Assembly (NCBI RefSeq): GCF_006716765.1
Contig: NZ_VFPO01000001.1
Span: forward strand, 5,642,001-5,706,000
Length of the DNA stretch: 64,000 nt
From: Actinomadura hallensis
GTDB taxonomy: Bacteria > Actinomycetota > Actinomycetes > Streptosporangiales > Streptosporangiaceae
Reading direction: 5' to 3'
How positions within the stretch are numbered: the stretch's first letter is position 1; each line of letters begins with the position of its first letter. Under the pieces are notes generated by a model, which was not told where the DNA came from, made no database searches, and saw only the letters and a program-made list of their open reading frames with translations. A program made the position numbers and the translations under genes. Of this stretch, positions 47,413 to 55,738 are shown piece after piece.

Positions 47413-49071
47413 ATGGCAGACGGGCACGACTCAGGTCGCGGCGACTCCGGCACGCCGGAGGCCGATCCGCTGGAGCGCTACTTCCGGCCCCGGCCGGGCT
47501 CCCACGCGGCGGCCGGCGACGCCGACGCCGACATCGAGGGCGTGACCATAGACGGCATGCCCGCGCCGCGGGTGACGGTGGAGGGCCCGCGCGGGCCCCG
47601 CCGTCCCGGCCGGAGGCTGAGCCCGCGGGCCGCGATGAGCGCGCGGCGGCAGAAGCGGTTCCTGATGGTCACCGGGACGATGTCGGCGTTCGTGCTGCTC
47701 ACCTCGGGCGGCGCCTGGGCGTTCCAGAACTACGTGACCGGCATGATCGACAAGGTGTCGGTCGGCGGCCTCGGCCGGGACGGGCCGAAGGGCCCGAAGA
47801 CGATCCTGGTGGCGGGGGTCGACCGCCGGGACGGGCTGACGAAGGCGCAGCAGAAGGCGGCGAGGCTCGGGCACCACGAGGGCGAGCGGTCGGACACGAT
47901 GCTGCTGGTCCACGTGTCGAAGGACCGCGACCGCGTGTCCGTGGTGAACCTGCCGCGCGACTCCTACGTGACGATCCCGGCGCACGAGTCGAACGGCTCG
48001 GAGGGCGAGAAGGGGACCAGGGTCCCGTCCCGTCCCGGGAAGCTGACCTGGGCGTACCAGTTCGGCGGGCCCGACCTCACGGTCAGCACGGTGAAGCGTG
48101 CGACGGGCCTGTCGATCGACCACTACGTCGAGGTGAACTTCTACGGGTTCGTGAAGATGGTGGACGCGCTCGGCGGCGTGGACGTGTGCACCGAGCAGCC
48201 CATCGACGACGCGAAGAGCGGGCTGAAACTCCCGGCGGGCAAGTCCCACCTGGACGGCATGAAGGCCCTGGCGTTCGCCCGCGCCCGCTACACGCTGACG
48301 GGCGGCAGCGACCTCGGCCGCATCGACCGGCAGCAGCAGTTCATGGCGTCGATGCTGAAGCAGGCGCTGTCGACCGAGACGCTCGGCGACCCCGTGAAGT
48401 CGACGAGGTTCCTCAACGCGGCGCTGAAGTCGCTGCGCGTCGACTCCGAGCTGGCCGACGACCTTCCGGCGCTCGCCGAGCAGCTGAAGAACCTCTCGAC
48501 CGACCAGCTGACGTTCGCGACGGTGCCGCTCGCCGATCCCGACCACGAGGCCGTCCTGTGGAACTCGGCGAGCCCGCAGTCGACCGTCCTGTGGGACCAG
48601 GGCAAGGCGAGGGAGCTGTTCACCAAGATCCGGCGGGACCGGCCGCTCGCCGAGCCGACGCCGACGCCGAGCGCGACGCCGTCGCGGACGCCGGACGACC
48701 GGCCGACGGTGCCGCCCGAGGACATCTCCCTCCGGGTGATGAACGCGATCGGCACGCCGGGCCTCGCCACGAAGGCGGGCGGGCAGCTCAGGGAGCTGGG
48801 CTTCGGCGTCACCGTGGTCCCGGGCGTCGCGCGGACCGGTCTGCAGCGGACGCAGATCCGCTACGGGCCGGACGGCGCGGACTCCGCCAAGACCCTCGCC
48901 GCCGCCATCCCGGACGCCAGGTTGAAGCAGGTGACCTCGCTCGGTTCCCGCGTGGAGGTCATGGTCGGCGCGGACTGGGACGGCGTGAAGCGGGTCAAGG
49001 TCGCCACTCCCTCGCCGGGCGCGTCCCCGTCGAGCCGCCCCGAGACCGCCACGCAGAAGCTCTGCGACTGA
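47413..49071 (+). CDS. LytR-CpsA-Psr (LCP) family glycopolymer transferase with LytR C-terminal domain
   Basis: A 552-residue relative of the LCP protein at 7300. A long cytosolic N-terminus (~80 residues, acidic then basic) leads to one TM (about 85-107). The LCP domain (about 130-330) shows TILVAGVDRRDG, RSDTMLLVHVSKD, NLPRDSYVTIP and FARARYTLTGGSDLGRIDRQQQ. A Pro/Thr linker precedes the LytR_C domain (about 430-535, SLRVMNAIGTPGLATKAGGQL). It would attach a lipid-linked wall polymer to peptidoglycan. ATG 47413 is chosen because TAGAGT (47361-47366) would place the transcript start after the in-frame GTG at 47365, and GGGAGG precedes the ATG. Confidence 0.88.
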   Translation: MADGHDSGRGDSGTPEADPLERYFRPRPGSHAAAGDADADIEGVTIDGMPAPRVTVEGPRGPRRPGRRLSPRAAMSARRQKRFLMVTGTMSAFVLLTSGGAWAFQNYVTGMIDKVSVGGLGRDGPKGPKTILVAGVDRRDGLTKAQQKAARLGHHEGERSDTMLLVHVSKDRDRVSVVNLPRDSYVTIPAHESNGSEGEKGTRVPSRPGKLTWAYQFGGPDLTVSTVKRATGLSIDHYVEVNFYGFVKMVDALGGVDVCTEQPIDDAKSGLKLPAGKSHLDGMKALAFARARYTLTGGSDLGRIDRQQQFMASMLKQALSTETLGDPVKSTRFLNAALKSLRVDSELADDLPALAEQLKNLSTDQLTFATVPLADPDHEAVLWNSASPQSTVLWDQGKARELFTKIRRDRPLAEPTPTPSATPSRTPDDRPTVPPEDISLRVMNAIGTPGLATKAGGQLRELGFGVTVVPGVARTGLQRTQIRYGPDGADSAKTLAAAIPDARLKQVTSLGSRVEVMVGADWDGVKRVKVATPSPGASPSSRPETATQKLCD

Positions 49072-49140
49072 CCGCGCGCGGGGGCTCCTTGCCCCGGAGT
49101 GACGTGCCGCAGGTGATCGGGCGGCCCCGCCGTGCCCGAA

Positions 49141-49163
49141 AGTCTAGAGTGGGATTCTAGATT
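49141..49163. promoter_or_regulatory. paired TCTAGA half-sites upstream of thioesterase
   Basis: Two 10-bp near-palindromes, AGTCTAGAGT (49141-49150) and ATTCTAGATT (49154-49163), lie 13 bp apart, 24-46 bp before the ATG at 49187. They include TAGAGT and TAGATT, either of which could be the -10 box, so a bound protein would cover the promoter. Confidence 0.35.
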
Positions 49164-49186
49164 TGAAGGCATGGGGAGGGAGCCGC

Positions 49187-49993
49187 ATGTCCCAGGACGC
49201 GCCCGCCGAGTCGTTCTACGAGCCGCTGGGCGGCGGCCGGTTCGCCGGCACCCCCGCGACCGCCGGGCCATGGTCGCCGGAGTTCCAGCACGGCGGGCCG
49301 GTCTCGGCGCTGCTCGGGCGGGCCTTCGAGCGGCACGACCCCGTCCCCGGCACCCGGGTCGCGCGGGTCACGGTGGAGCTGCTCAGCCCCGTCCCCGTGG
49401 CCGTGCTGGACGTCTCCGTCCGCGTCGTCCGCCCCGGCAAGCGGATCACGCTGCTGGAGGCGGAGATGACCCACGGAGGCCGTCCCGTCGCCCGCGCGGC
49501 CGCCTGGCGGATCAAGGAGGCGCCCGGTCACCTGGAGCCCGTGGTCCACGGGCCCCCGCCGCCGGAACTGCCCGCCGCGACCCGGCCGTTCCCCGACTGG
49601 AACGGCTTCCACACCGGCGGGTACCTTTCGGCGATGGAGTGGCGGCTGGTCGGCGGCTCCTTCGGCGAGCCGGGCCCCGGCACCACGTGGGCGCGGTCCC
49701 GGATCCCGCTGATCCCCGGCGAGTCCGACTCCCCGCTGGTGCGGGCGCTGACGCTGGCCGACAGCTGCTCCGGCATCGGCAGCCAGCTCGACCACGCGAA
49801 GTGGCTGATCATCAACACGGACATGACGGTGGGGCTGCACCGCGACCCGGTCGGCGAATGGCTGTGCATGTCCGCCTCCATCGACGTCAGCCCGGGCGGC
49901 AGCGCCCTGTGCGAGGCGACGCTCGCCGACGCCTCGGGCGGGTTCGGCCGGGCGATGCAGACCCTCATCGTCGACGAGCATCCGGCCTCGTGA
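49187..49993 (+). CDS. acyl-CoA thioesterase family protein (double hotdog, TesB-like)
   Basis: A 268-residue protein. The N-terminal hotdog has FAGTPATAGPWSPEFQHGGPVSALLGRAFERH (the HGG glycine turn) and VELLSPVPVAVLDVSVRVVRPGKRITLLEAEM. The C-terminal hotdog has SPLVRALTLADSCSGIGSQLD (the Asp of the LADSxxG motif) and a final GEWLCMSASIDVSPGGSALCEATLAD. It should hydrolyse acyl-CoA in the cytosol, chain length unknown. GGGGAGGG lies 6 nt before ATG 49187. The gene has its own promoter and is not coupled to the LCP gene. Confidence 0.82.
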   Translation: MSQDAPAESFYEPLGGGRFAGTPATAGPWSPEFQHGGPVSALLGRAFERHDPVPGTRVARVTVELLSPVPVAVLDVSVRVVRPGKRITLLEAEMTHGGRPVARAAAWRIKEAPGHLEPVVHGPPPPELPAATRPFPDWNGFHTGGYLSAMEWRLVGGSFGEPGPGTTWARSRIPLIPGESDSPLVRALTLADSCSGIGSQLDHAKWLIINTDMTVGLHRDPVGEWLCMSASIDVSPGGSALCEATLADASGGFGRAMQTLIVDEHPAS

Positions 49994-50031
49994 CGCCACG
50001 TTCATGATCCAATACTGTGGGTAATCAGAAC

Positions 50032-50051
50032 AGTGACCGAGAGTAGTCACT
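50032..50051. promoter_or_regulatory. inverted repeat in leader of secreted protein gene
   Basis: AGTGAC (50032-50037) and GTCACT (50046-50051) form a 6-bp stem with an 8-nt loop, 17 bp before the ATG at 50069. A TACTGT -10 candidate lies at about 50013-50018. It may be an operator or a 5' hairpin. Confidence 0.3.
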
Positions 50052-50068
50052 CGTCAGGAGCCCACAGG

Positions 50069-50578
50069 ATGTCGACAAGGAAGCTCAACCTGTTCGTCAC
50101 GGCGGCCGCGCTCGCCCTGGCGGGCGGCGTCACCGCGGCCGGCGCGTCCCTGGCGGCCCCGCCGCCCGCGGCGGACGGCACCGCCCCGCCGGCCGGCCAG
50201 CCGACGGAGACGTCGACGGACATGCCGTCGCTGCCCGGCGCGCCGACGCCGCCGACGAGCGTGTCCCTGCCGAGCCCGTCCGCGCCCGTCCGGGACGAGG
50301 CCGCGGCCGACGACCCGAGGGAGTGCCGCGACGCGGAGTGCGTCATCGCGCTCAAGGACGACCAGGTGATCCTGATCGACAAGAAGTACGGCGTCGAGTC
50401 GATCAGGGTCACCGTCGAGGGCGACAACGTCACCTTCGCGGTCCGCGCGAAGACCTCGAAGAGCGTCGCCACCGTGGACGCGAGCGTTCCCTACAGCAGC
50501 GCCTACATCAACGGCGTCAAGCTGCGTCCGTACAAGACCGCGTCCGGCAGGCTGATGCTGGAGATCTCCCGCGCCTGA
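50069..50578 (+). CDS. small secreted protein of unknown function
   Basis: A 169-residue exported protein. A typical signal peptide (MSTRKLNLFVTAAALALAGGVTAAGASLAAP) is followed by a ~60-residue Pro/Thr/Ser-rich spacer, a Cys pair (ECRDAECV) and a compact beta-rich domain of about 70 residues (DDQVILIDKKYGVESIRVTVEGDNVTFAVR). The two Cys could form a disulfide outside the cell. I do not recognise a family. ATG 50069 has AGGAG 10 nt upstream; the longer frame from 50033 would bury the signal peptide. A strong hairpin follows the stop. Confidence 0.7.
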   Translation: MSTRKLNLFVTAAALALAGGVTAAGASLAAPPPAADGTAPPAGQPTETSTDMPSLPGAPTPPTSVSLPSPSAPVRDEAAADDPRECRDAECVIALKDDQVILIDKKYGVESIRVTVEGDNVTFAVRAKTSKSVATVDASVPYSSAYINGVKLRPYKTASGRLMLEISRA

Positions 50579-50590
50579 CCGGACCCGCCC

Positions 50591-50617
50591 GGGGGCGGGC
50601 GCCACGAGCCCGCCCCC
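50591..50617. terminator. bidirectional hairpin terminator
   Basis: GGGGGCGGGC (50591-50600) and GCCCGCCCCC (50608-50617) form a perfect 10-bp stem with a 7-nt loop in the gap between the convergent secreted-protein and acyl-CoA dehydrogenase genes. Confidence 0.65.
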
Positions 50618-50655
50618 TGGGGCCTCACCGGTTCTCGCGGGCGCACGCCGCGGGT

Positions 50656-51825
50656 CTACCTGAGGAGCTGGCGGGCCATGACCATGCGCTGGATCTGGTT
50701 GGTCCCCTCGTAGATCTGAGTGATCTTGGCGTCGCGCATCATCCGCTCCACCGGGAACTCACGGGTGTACCCGTACCCGCCCAGCAACTGCACCGCGTCG
50801 GTGGTCACGTCCATCGCCACATCCGACGCCAGCGCCTTGCACGCCGACGACACGAACGTCAGATCCGCCACCGGCTCACCCCGCATCGCCCGCTCGGACT
50901 TGACCGCCGCGTGATAGGTCAGCTGACGGGCGCCCTCCAGCCGCATCGCCATGTCGGCCAGCATGAACTGCACACCCTGGAAATCGGCGACGGGCCTGCC
51001 GAACTGACGCCGCTGCCTGACGTACCCGATCGCGAAATCCAGCGCCCCCTGCGCGATCCCCAGCGCCTGCGCCGCGATCGTGATCCGCGTGTGGTCCAGC
51101 GTCGCCAGCGCGGTCTTGAAACCGGTGCCCTCGGCCCCGATCATCCGATCCGCCGGAATCCGCACATCCTCCAAGATCACCTGACGGGTCGGCGACCCCT
51201 TGATCCCCAGCTTGCGCTCCGGCGGCCCGAACGACACCCCCGCATCGGACTTCTCCACCACGAACGCCGAGATCCCCCGCGCCCCCGCCGACGGATCGGT
51301 CACCGCCATCACCGTGTAGAACTGCGACACCCCCGCATTGGTGATCCACATCTTGGTGCCGTTCAACACCCAGAAGTCGCCCTCGCGCACCGCACGGGTC
51401 TTCATCCCCGCCGCATCAGAACCGGCATCGGCCTCCGACAACGCATAGGAGAACATCGCCTCCCCCCGCGCCACCGGCGCCAGATACCTCTGCTTCAGCT
51501 CCTCCGACCCCGCCAGCAGCAACGGCACCGTGCCCAGCTTGTTCACCGCCGGGATCAGCGAGGACGACGCGCACGCCCGCGCCACCTCCTCGATCACGAT
51601 CACCGTCGCCAGCGCATCGGCGCCCGCACCCCCGTACGATTCGGGCACGTGCACCGCATGCAGCCCACTGGCCGCCAACGCGTCCAGCGCCTCCTGCGGG
51701 AACCGCGACTCCTCGTCCACCTCCGCCGCGAAAGGAGCGATCTTGGCATCGGCCAGCTCACGCACCGTCCGCCGCAGCAGCTCATGCTCCTCCGACGGCG
51801 CGTACGCGGGAAAGTCGTCCATCAT
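50656..51825 (-). CDS. acyl-CoA dehydrogenase
   Basis: A 389-residue FAD enzyme of standard length that oxidises acyl-CoA at the alpha-beta position. Visible marks: the N-terminal helical domain (ELADAKIAPFAAEVDEESRFP), the FAD/substrate motif MFSYALSEADAGSDAAGMKT and WVLNGTKMWITNAG, and the C-terminal QLLGGYGYTREFPVERMMRDAKITQIYEGTNQIQR with the catalytic Glu in YEGT. This is the short- to medium-chain ACAD pattern. ATG 51825 (M-M-D) lies 7 bp from a TAGCAT -10 box (complement of 51833-51838), so the mRNA is probably leaderless. Electron transfer partners are not nearby. Confidence 0.93.
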   Translation of the reverse strand: MMDDFPAYAPSEEHELLRRTVRELADAKIAPFAAEVDEESRFPQEALDALAASGLHAVHVPESYGGAGADALATVIVIEEVARACASSSLIPAVNKLGTVPLLLAGSEELKQRYLAPVARGEAMFSYALSEADAGSDAAGMKTRAVREGDFWVLNGTKMWITNAGVSQFYTVMAVTDPSAGARGISAFVVEKSDAGVSFGPPERKLGIKGSPTRQVILEDVRIPADRMIGAEGTGFKTALATLDHTRITIAAQALGIAQGALDFAIGYVRQRRQFGRPVADFQGVQFMLADMAMRLEGARQLTYHAAVKSERAMRGEPVADLTFVSSACKALASDVAMDVTTDAVQLLGGYGYTREFPVERMMRDAKITQIYEGTNQIQRMVMARQLLR

Positions 51826-51939
51826 GCCCCGAATGCTACCGGCCAGTACGATTCAGCGGCCGGTGCTCGGGGCCGCCACGAGCGGGCACGTTGTGAGAGA
51901 GGCCGCTAGTCGGCGACAGCGAAGCGAGAGGAGCAGGTC

Positions 51940-53274
51940 TTGTCCTACCGGCTGACGGTCATCGGAACGGGCTATCTCGGCGCCACCCACGCCGCCTGCA
52001 TGGCCGACCTCGGGTTCGAGGTGCTCGGCCTCGACGTGGACGAGGAGCGGATCGCCCGGCTCGCGGCCGGTGACCTGCCGTTCTTCGAGCCCGGCCTGGA
52101 GCCCGTGCTGCGCCGGGGACTGCAGAGCGGGCGGCTCCGGTTCACCACCTCCTACAAGGAGGCCGCCGACTTCGGCGACGTGCACTTCCTGTGCGTGGGC
52201 ACCCCGCAGAAGGTCGGGGAGTACGCGGCCGACCTCACCTACGTGGACGAGGCGATCGCCTCGCTCGCGCCGCTTCTGGAGCGGCCGTGCCTGGTCGTCG
52301 GCAAGTCCACCGTGCCGGTGGGGACCGCGGCGCGGCTCGCCGAGACGATGGCGCGGACCGCCCCCGTCGGCGGCGACGCCGTCCTCGCCTGGAACCCCGA
52401 GTTCCTGCGGGAGGGCTTCGCCGTCCAGGACACCCTGCACCCCGACCGGATCGTGGCGGGGCTGCCCCCCGATCCGGGCGCCGCGGAGCACGCGGAGAAG
52501 GTGCTGCGCGAGATCTACGCGACGATGATCGCGGACAAGACCCCGTTCATCACCTGCGACTACCCGACCTCGGAGCTGGTCAAGGTGTCGGCGAACGCGT
52601 TCCTCGCCACCAAGATCTCCTTCATCAACGCGATGGCGGAGGTCTGCGAGGCGGCGCACGCCGACGTGACCAAGCTCTCGGAGGCGCTGTCCTACGACGA
52701 CCGGATCGGCGGCAAGTTCCTCGGCCCGGGCCTCGGCTTCGGCGGCGGCTGCCTGCCGAAGGACATCCGGGCGTTCATGGCCCGCGCCGGCGAGCTGGGC
52801 GCCGACCAGGCGCTGACGTTCCTGCGCGAGGTCGACGAGATCAACATCCGGCGGCGGATCCGGATGGTGGACCTGGCCCGCGAGCTGCTCGGCGGCTCGT
52901 TCGCCGGGCGGACGGTCGGGGTCCTCGGCGCGGCGTTCAAACCGAACTCCGACGACGTCCGCGACTCCCCCGCGCTGGACGTGGCCGCGTCGATACGCGC
53001 GCAGGGCGCCGCGGTGACCGTGTACGACCCGAAGGCCATGCCGAACGCCCGCCGCGCCCAGCCGTCCCTGGAGTACGGCGACTCGGCCCTGTCGGCGGCG
53101 AAGGGCGCCCACGTCGTGCTGCTGCTGACCGAGTGGGCGGAGTTCCGCGACATGGACCCGCACACGCTCGCCACGGCCGTCGCCGAGCGCAACATCGTGG
53201 ACGGCCGCAACGCCCTGGACCCCGAGCGGTGGCGGGCGGCCGGGTGGAACTACCGCGCCCTCGGGCGCCCCTGA
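51940..53274 (+). CDS. ugd: UDP-glucose 6-dehydrogenase
   Basis: A 444-residue NAD-dependent dehydrogenase of Ugd/TuaD type, making UDP-glucuronate. The Rossmann motif is VIGTGYLGATHAACMADLGFEVLGLD, then KSTVPVGTAARLAE, AWNPEFLREGFAVQDTLHPDRIV (glucose-type, against SPERIDPGN of the 29216 enzyme), catalytic Cys in GFGGGCLPKDIRAF (about residue 270) and FKPNSDDVRDSPALD. The TTG start is supported by GAGAGGAGCAGG just upstream. UDP-GlcA could feed acidic wall glycans. It is divergent from the acyl-CoA dehydrogenase gene. Confidence 0.92.
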   Translation: MSYRLTVIGTGYLGATHAACMADLGFEVLGLDVDEERIARLAAGDLPFFEPGLEPVLRRGLQSGRLRFTTSYKEAADFGDVHFLCVGTPQKVGEYAADLTYVDEAIASLAPLLERPCLVVGKSTVPVGTAARLAETMARTAPVGGDAVLAWNPEFLREGFAVQDTLHPDRIVAGLPPDPGAAEHAEKVLREIYATMIADKTPFITCDYPTSELVKVSANAFLATKISFINAMAEVCEAAHADVTKLSEALSYDDRIGGKFLGPGLGFGGGCLPKDIRAFMARAGELGADQALTFLREVDEINIRRRIRMVDLARELLGGSFAGRTVGVLGAAFKPNSDDVRDSPALDVAASIRAQGAAVTVYDPKAMPNARRAQPSLEYGDSALSAAKGAHVVLLLTEWAEFRDMDPHTLATAVAERNIVDGRNALDPERWRAAGWNYRALGRP

Positions 53275-53342
53275 CCGGGACCTTCCGCGCCGGGCGGCGT
53301 CCCAACGGGAAGCAAAGCGCCGCCCGGGCGGTTGTCGTGGAC

Positions 53343-53762
53343 ATGAGTGACCCCTTCGCCGACCCGGACGTGATCCGGCGGCTGCTCAACGAGTCCAGGA
53401 CGTGGGCGTTCGTCGGCCTCGGCGACAATCCCGCGCGGGAGGTCTACAACCAGGCGCGGCTTCTGCAGCAGCGCGGGAAGCGGATCATCCCCGTCCATCC
53501 GGACGCGCGGGAGGTGCTCGGCGAGAAGGGCTACGCGTCCCTGGCCGACGTGCCCGACGCCTCCGAGGTGGACGTGGTGGGCGTCTACCGCCGGGCCGAG
53601 CACGCCGGGGAGGCGGTGGACCAGGCGATCGCGGCGGGCGCGAAGGCCGTGTGGCTGCCGCTCCAGGTGATCGACGAGGCGGCGGCCCGGCGCGCGAAGG
53701 ACGCCGGGCTCGACGTCGTCATGGACCGCTGCCCCGCCGTCGAGTGGGCCCTGCGCCGCTGA
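53343..53762 (+). CDS. CoA-binding domain protein (YccU-like)
   Basis: A 139-residue Rossmann-fold protein. Marks are TWAFVGLGDNPAREVYNQARLLQQRGKRIIPVHPDAREVLGEKGY, DVVGVYRRAEHAGEAVDQAIAAGAKAVWLPLQVID and the C-terminal VMDRCPAVEW, all typical of the YccU/CoA_binding_2 family. It probably binds CoA or a nucleotide; no reaction is known. ATG 53343 is chosen; no strong ribosome site is seen, and GTG 53337 is a close alternative. A 22-bp repeat covers its stop codon. Confidence 0.82.
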   Translation: MSDPFADPDVIRRLLNESRTWAFVGLGDNPAREVYNQARLLQQRGKRIIPVHPDAREVLGEKGYASLADVPDASEVDVVGVYRRAEHAGEAVDQAIAAGAKAVWLPLQVIDEAAARRAKDAGLDVVMDRCPAVEWALRR

Positions 53763-53806
53763 CCAACTGACTCCGCGCCGCTGACGAGCGGACTCTGCGC
53801 CGACGG
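53751..53806. repeat. 22-bp tandem repeat across a stop codon
   Basis: Copy one (53751-53772) and copy two (53773-53794) of a CTGCGCCGCTGAC...GACT unit are followed by a partial third copy. The TGA of the CoA-binding gene is in copy one. A 12-bp palindrome CGGCCCGGGCCG follows before the convergent purE end and may help termination. Confidence 0.6.
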
Positions 53807-53818
53807 CCCGGGCCGGCG

Positions 53819-54313
53819 TCAGAGGTTCTTCTTGAGCCGCTCGCCCTTGGCCTTGGCCTGCCCGTAGAGGTCCTGCTGGAAGACCCTCATCTTGGCCCGC
53901 AGCCCCTCGTCGGACGCGGCCAGGATGCGGACGGCCAGCAGCCCCGCGTTGCGGGCCGCCCCCACCGCGACCGTGGCGACCGGCACCCCGGCGGGCATCT
54001 GGACGATCGACAGCAGCGAGTCCATCCCGTCCAGGTGCTTCAGGGGGACCGGCACGCCGACCACCGGCAGCGGCGTCACCGACGCCAGCATGCCCGGCAG
54101 GTGCGCGGCGCCGCCCGCGCCCGCGATGATCACGCGCAGGCCGCGGGCCGCGGCCCCCTCCCCGTAGGCGATCATGTCGTGCGGCATCCGGTGCGCGGAC
54201 ACGACGTCGGCCTCGTAGGGGACGCCGAACTCCGCGAGCGCCTCGGCGGCGCCCTCCATGACGGGCCAGTCCGAGTCGCTGCCCATCACCACGCCGACCA
54301 GCGGCTCCGTCAT
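53819..54313 (-). CDS. purE: 5-(carboxyamino)imidazole ribonucleotide mutase
   Basis: A 164-residue class I PurE that converts N5-CAIR to CAIR in purine synthesis. The signature is VVMGSDSDWPVMEGAAEALAEFGV, VVSAHRMPHDMIAYGEGAAARGLRVIIAGAGGAAHLPGMLAS (the catalytic AHR His) and PVPLKHLDGMDSLLSIVQMPAGVPVATVAVG. The ATG overlaps the stop of purK (ATGA), so PurK and PurE are co-translated. Length is normal for the family. Confidence 0.95.
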   Translation of the reverse strand: MTEPLVGVVMGSDSDWPVMEGAAEALAEFGVPYEADVVSAHRMPHDMIAYGEGAAARGLRVIIAGAGGAAHLPGMLASVTPLPVVGVPVPLKHLDGMDSLLSIVQMPAGVPVATVAVGAARNAGLLAVRILAASDEGLRAKMRVFQQDLYGQAKAKGERLKKNL

Positions 54314-55515
54314 GAACGCCTCCCGTCGGGATCGTGCTTCGCCTTCCGGCCCCAGCGCAGGTAGTCCGCGGCGTGCCGGGCGCGTTCGCGGACGTCGGCG
54401 AGGTCGTCCCCGAGCGCGGTCACGTGGCCGATCTTGCGGCCCGGCCGGGACTCCTTGCCGTACATGTGGACCTTGACCGCGGGGTCGCGCGCCATCACGT
54501 GGAAGTAGCGGGAGTACACGTCCGGGTCGTCCCCGCCGAGCACGTTGGCCATGACCGTGTACCGGGCGGTGGGCTCGGTGGAGCCGAGCGGCAGGTCGAG
54601 GACGGACCTCAGGTGCTGCTCGAACTGCGACGTCCGGGCGCCCTCGATCGTCCAGTGCCCGGAGTTGTGCGGGCGCATGGCCAGCTCGTTCACCAGCAGG
54701 CCCTCGTCGGTCTCGAACAGCTCGACCGCGAGGAGGCCGACGACGCCGAGCTCCGCGGCGATCGTCAGGGCGAGGCGCTGCGCCTCGGCGGCCGCGTCGT
54801 CCGGGAGGCCCGGCGCGGGCGAGATCACCTCGGTGCAGATGCCGCCCTCCTGGACGGTCTCCACCACCGGGTACGCGGCGCCCTGCCCGTACGGGGAGCG
54901 CGCGACGAGCGCGGCCAGCTCCCGCCGGAACGGGACGTGCCGCTCGGCCATCAGGGCGACGCCCTCGCCGGCCAGCCGCCGGACGAGGTCGCCCCCCGCG
55001 CCGTCGGCGCCGTCGACGATCCAGACGCCCTTGCCGTCGTAGCCGCCGCGGACCGCCTTGAGGACGACGGGCCGGCCGTGCTCGCGGGCGAACTCCTCCA
55101 CGAACTCCAGCGGCGCGGACTCGGGCACGCGCGCGTAGGTCGGGCACGGGACGCCGAGGGCGCTGAGCCGGTCGCGCATGACGAGCTTGTCCTGGGCGTG
55201 CGCGAGGGCGTCCGGCCCGGGACGGCAGGGCACCCCGGCGGCCTCGACCTCTCTGATGTGCGGCCCGGGGACGTGCTCGTGGTCGAACGTCACGACGTCG
55301 CAGCCTTTGGCGAAGGCGAGGAGGTCGTCGCGCGCGCGGTCGTCGCCGACCCGGACGTCGGAGACCGCCTTCGCGGCGGCGTCGTCCGGCGCGGCGGCGA
55401 GCACCCGCAGCGACACGCCGAGCCCGATCGCGGCCTGCTGGGTCATCCTCGCCAACTGCCCCCCGCCCGCCATCCCGACCACCGGCGCGCCCCGGCGCTG
55501 AGCTGGTTCGGTCAC
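54310..55515 (-). CDS. purK: N5-carboxyaminoimidazole ribonucleotide synthase
   Basis: A 401-residue ATP-grasp enzyme that carboxylates AIR to N5-CAIR. Family marks: VVGMAGGGQLARMTQQAAIGLG at the N-terminus, CDVVTFDHEHVP, DKLVMRDRLSALGVPCP, VVLKAVRGGYDGKGVWIVD (ATP-binding Lys and glycine loop) and ELAMRPHNSGHWTIEGARTSQFEQHLRSVL. GTG 55515 lies 6 bp from a TAGCCT -10 box (complement of 55522-55527), pointing to a leaderless purKE transcript. No purine riboswitch-like structure is possible in such a message. Confidence 0.95.
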   Translation of the reverse strand: MTEPAQRRGAPVVGMAGGGQLARMTQQAAIGLGVSLRVLAAAPDDAAAKAVSDVRVGDDRARDDLLAFAKGCDVVTFDHEHVPGPHIREVEAAGVPCRPGPDALAHAQDKLVMRDRLSALGVPCPTYARVPESAPLEFVEEFAREHGRPVVLKAVRGGYDGKGVWIVDGADGAGGDLVRRLAGEGVALMAERHVPFRRELAALVARSPYGQGAAYPVVETVQEGGICTEVISPAPGLPDDAAAEAQRLALTIAAELGVVGLLAVELFETDEGLLVNELAMRPHNSGHWTIEGARTSQFEQHLRSVLDLPLGSTEPTARYTVMANVLGGDDPDVYSRYFHVMARDPAVKVHMYGKESRPGRKIGHVTALGDDLADVRERARHAADYLRWGRKAKHDPDGRRS

Positions 55516-55521
55516 GTCAGA

Positions 55522-55527
55522 AGGCTA
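55522..55527 (-). promoter_or_regulatory. TAGCCT -10 box of purKE
   Basis: On the minus strand TAGCCT ends 6 bp before GTG 55515; no ribosome site lies between. Same geometry as other leaderless starts in the window. Confidence 0.45.
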
Positions 55528-55738
55528 TCGGGCGGCCGGAACGAACGAAGCACGCGTCCTCCGCGTCCAACACGTGTGTGGGACATCCGACAATGGGCAG
55601 GGAACGCACGGACGGCGGGAAACGTTCCGTTCGGCCGTCTCAGGTGCAACAGGCGTCTATTCTCGTGATGCTCCCGTAGTACTCGCCGCGCCTCCGGCCG
55701 TGGCGCACAGCAGAAGTCCGGAAGGACGGTTCCCCTTC

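Noticed and set aside
55574..55738. 55-codon N-terminal extension of the GtrA protein
   Set aside because: It lacks membrane or domain features and a TATTCT promoter candidate lies within it; GTG 55739 has a good ribosome site.
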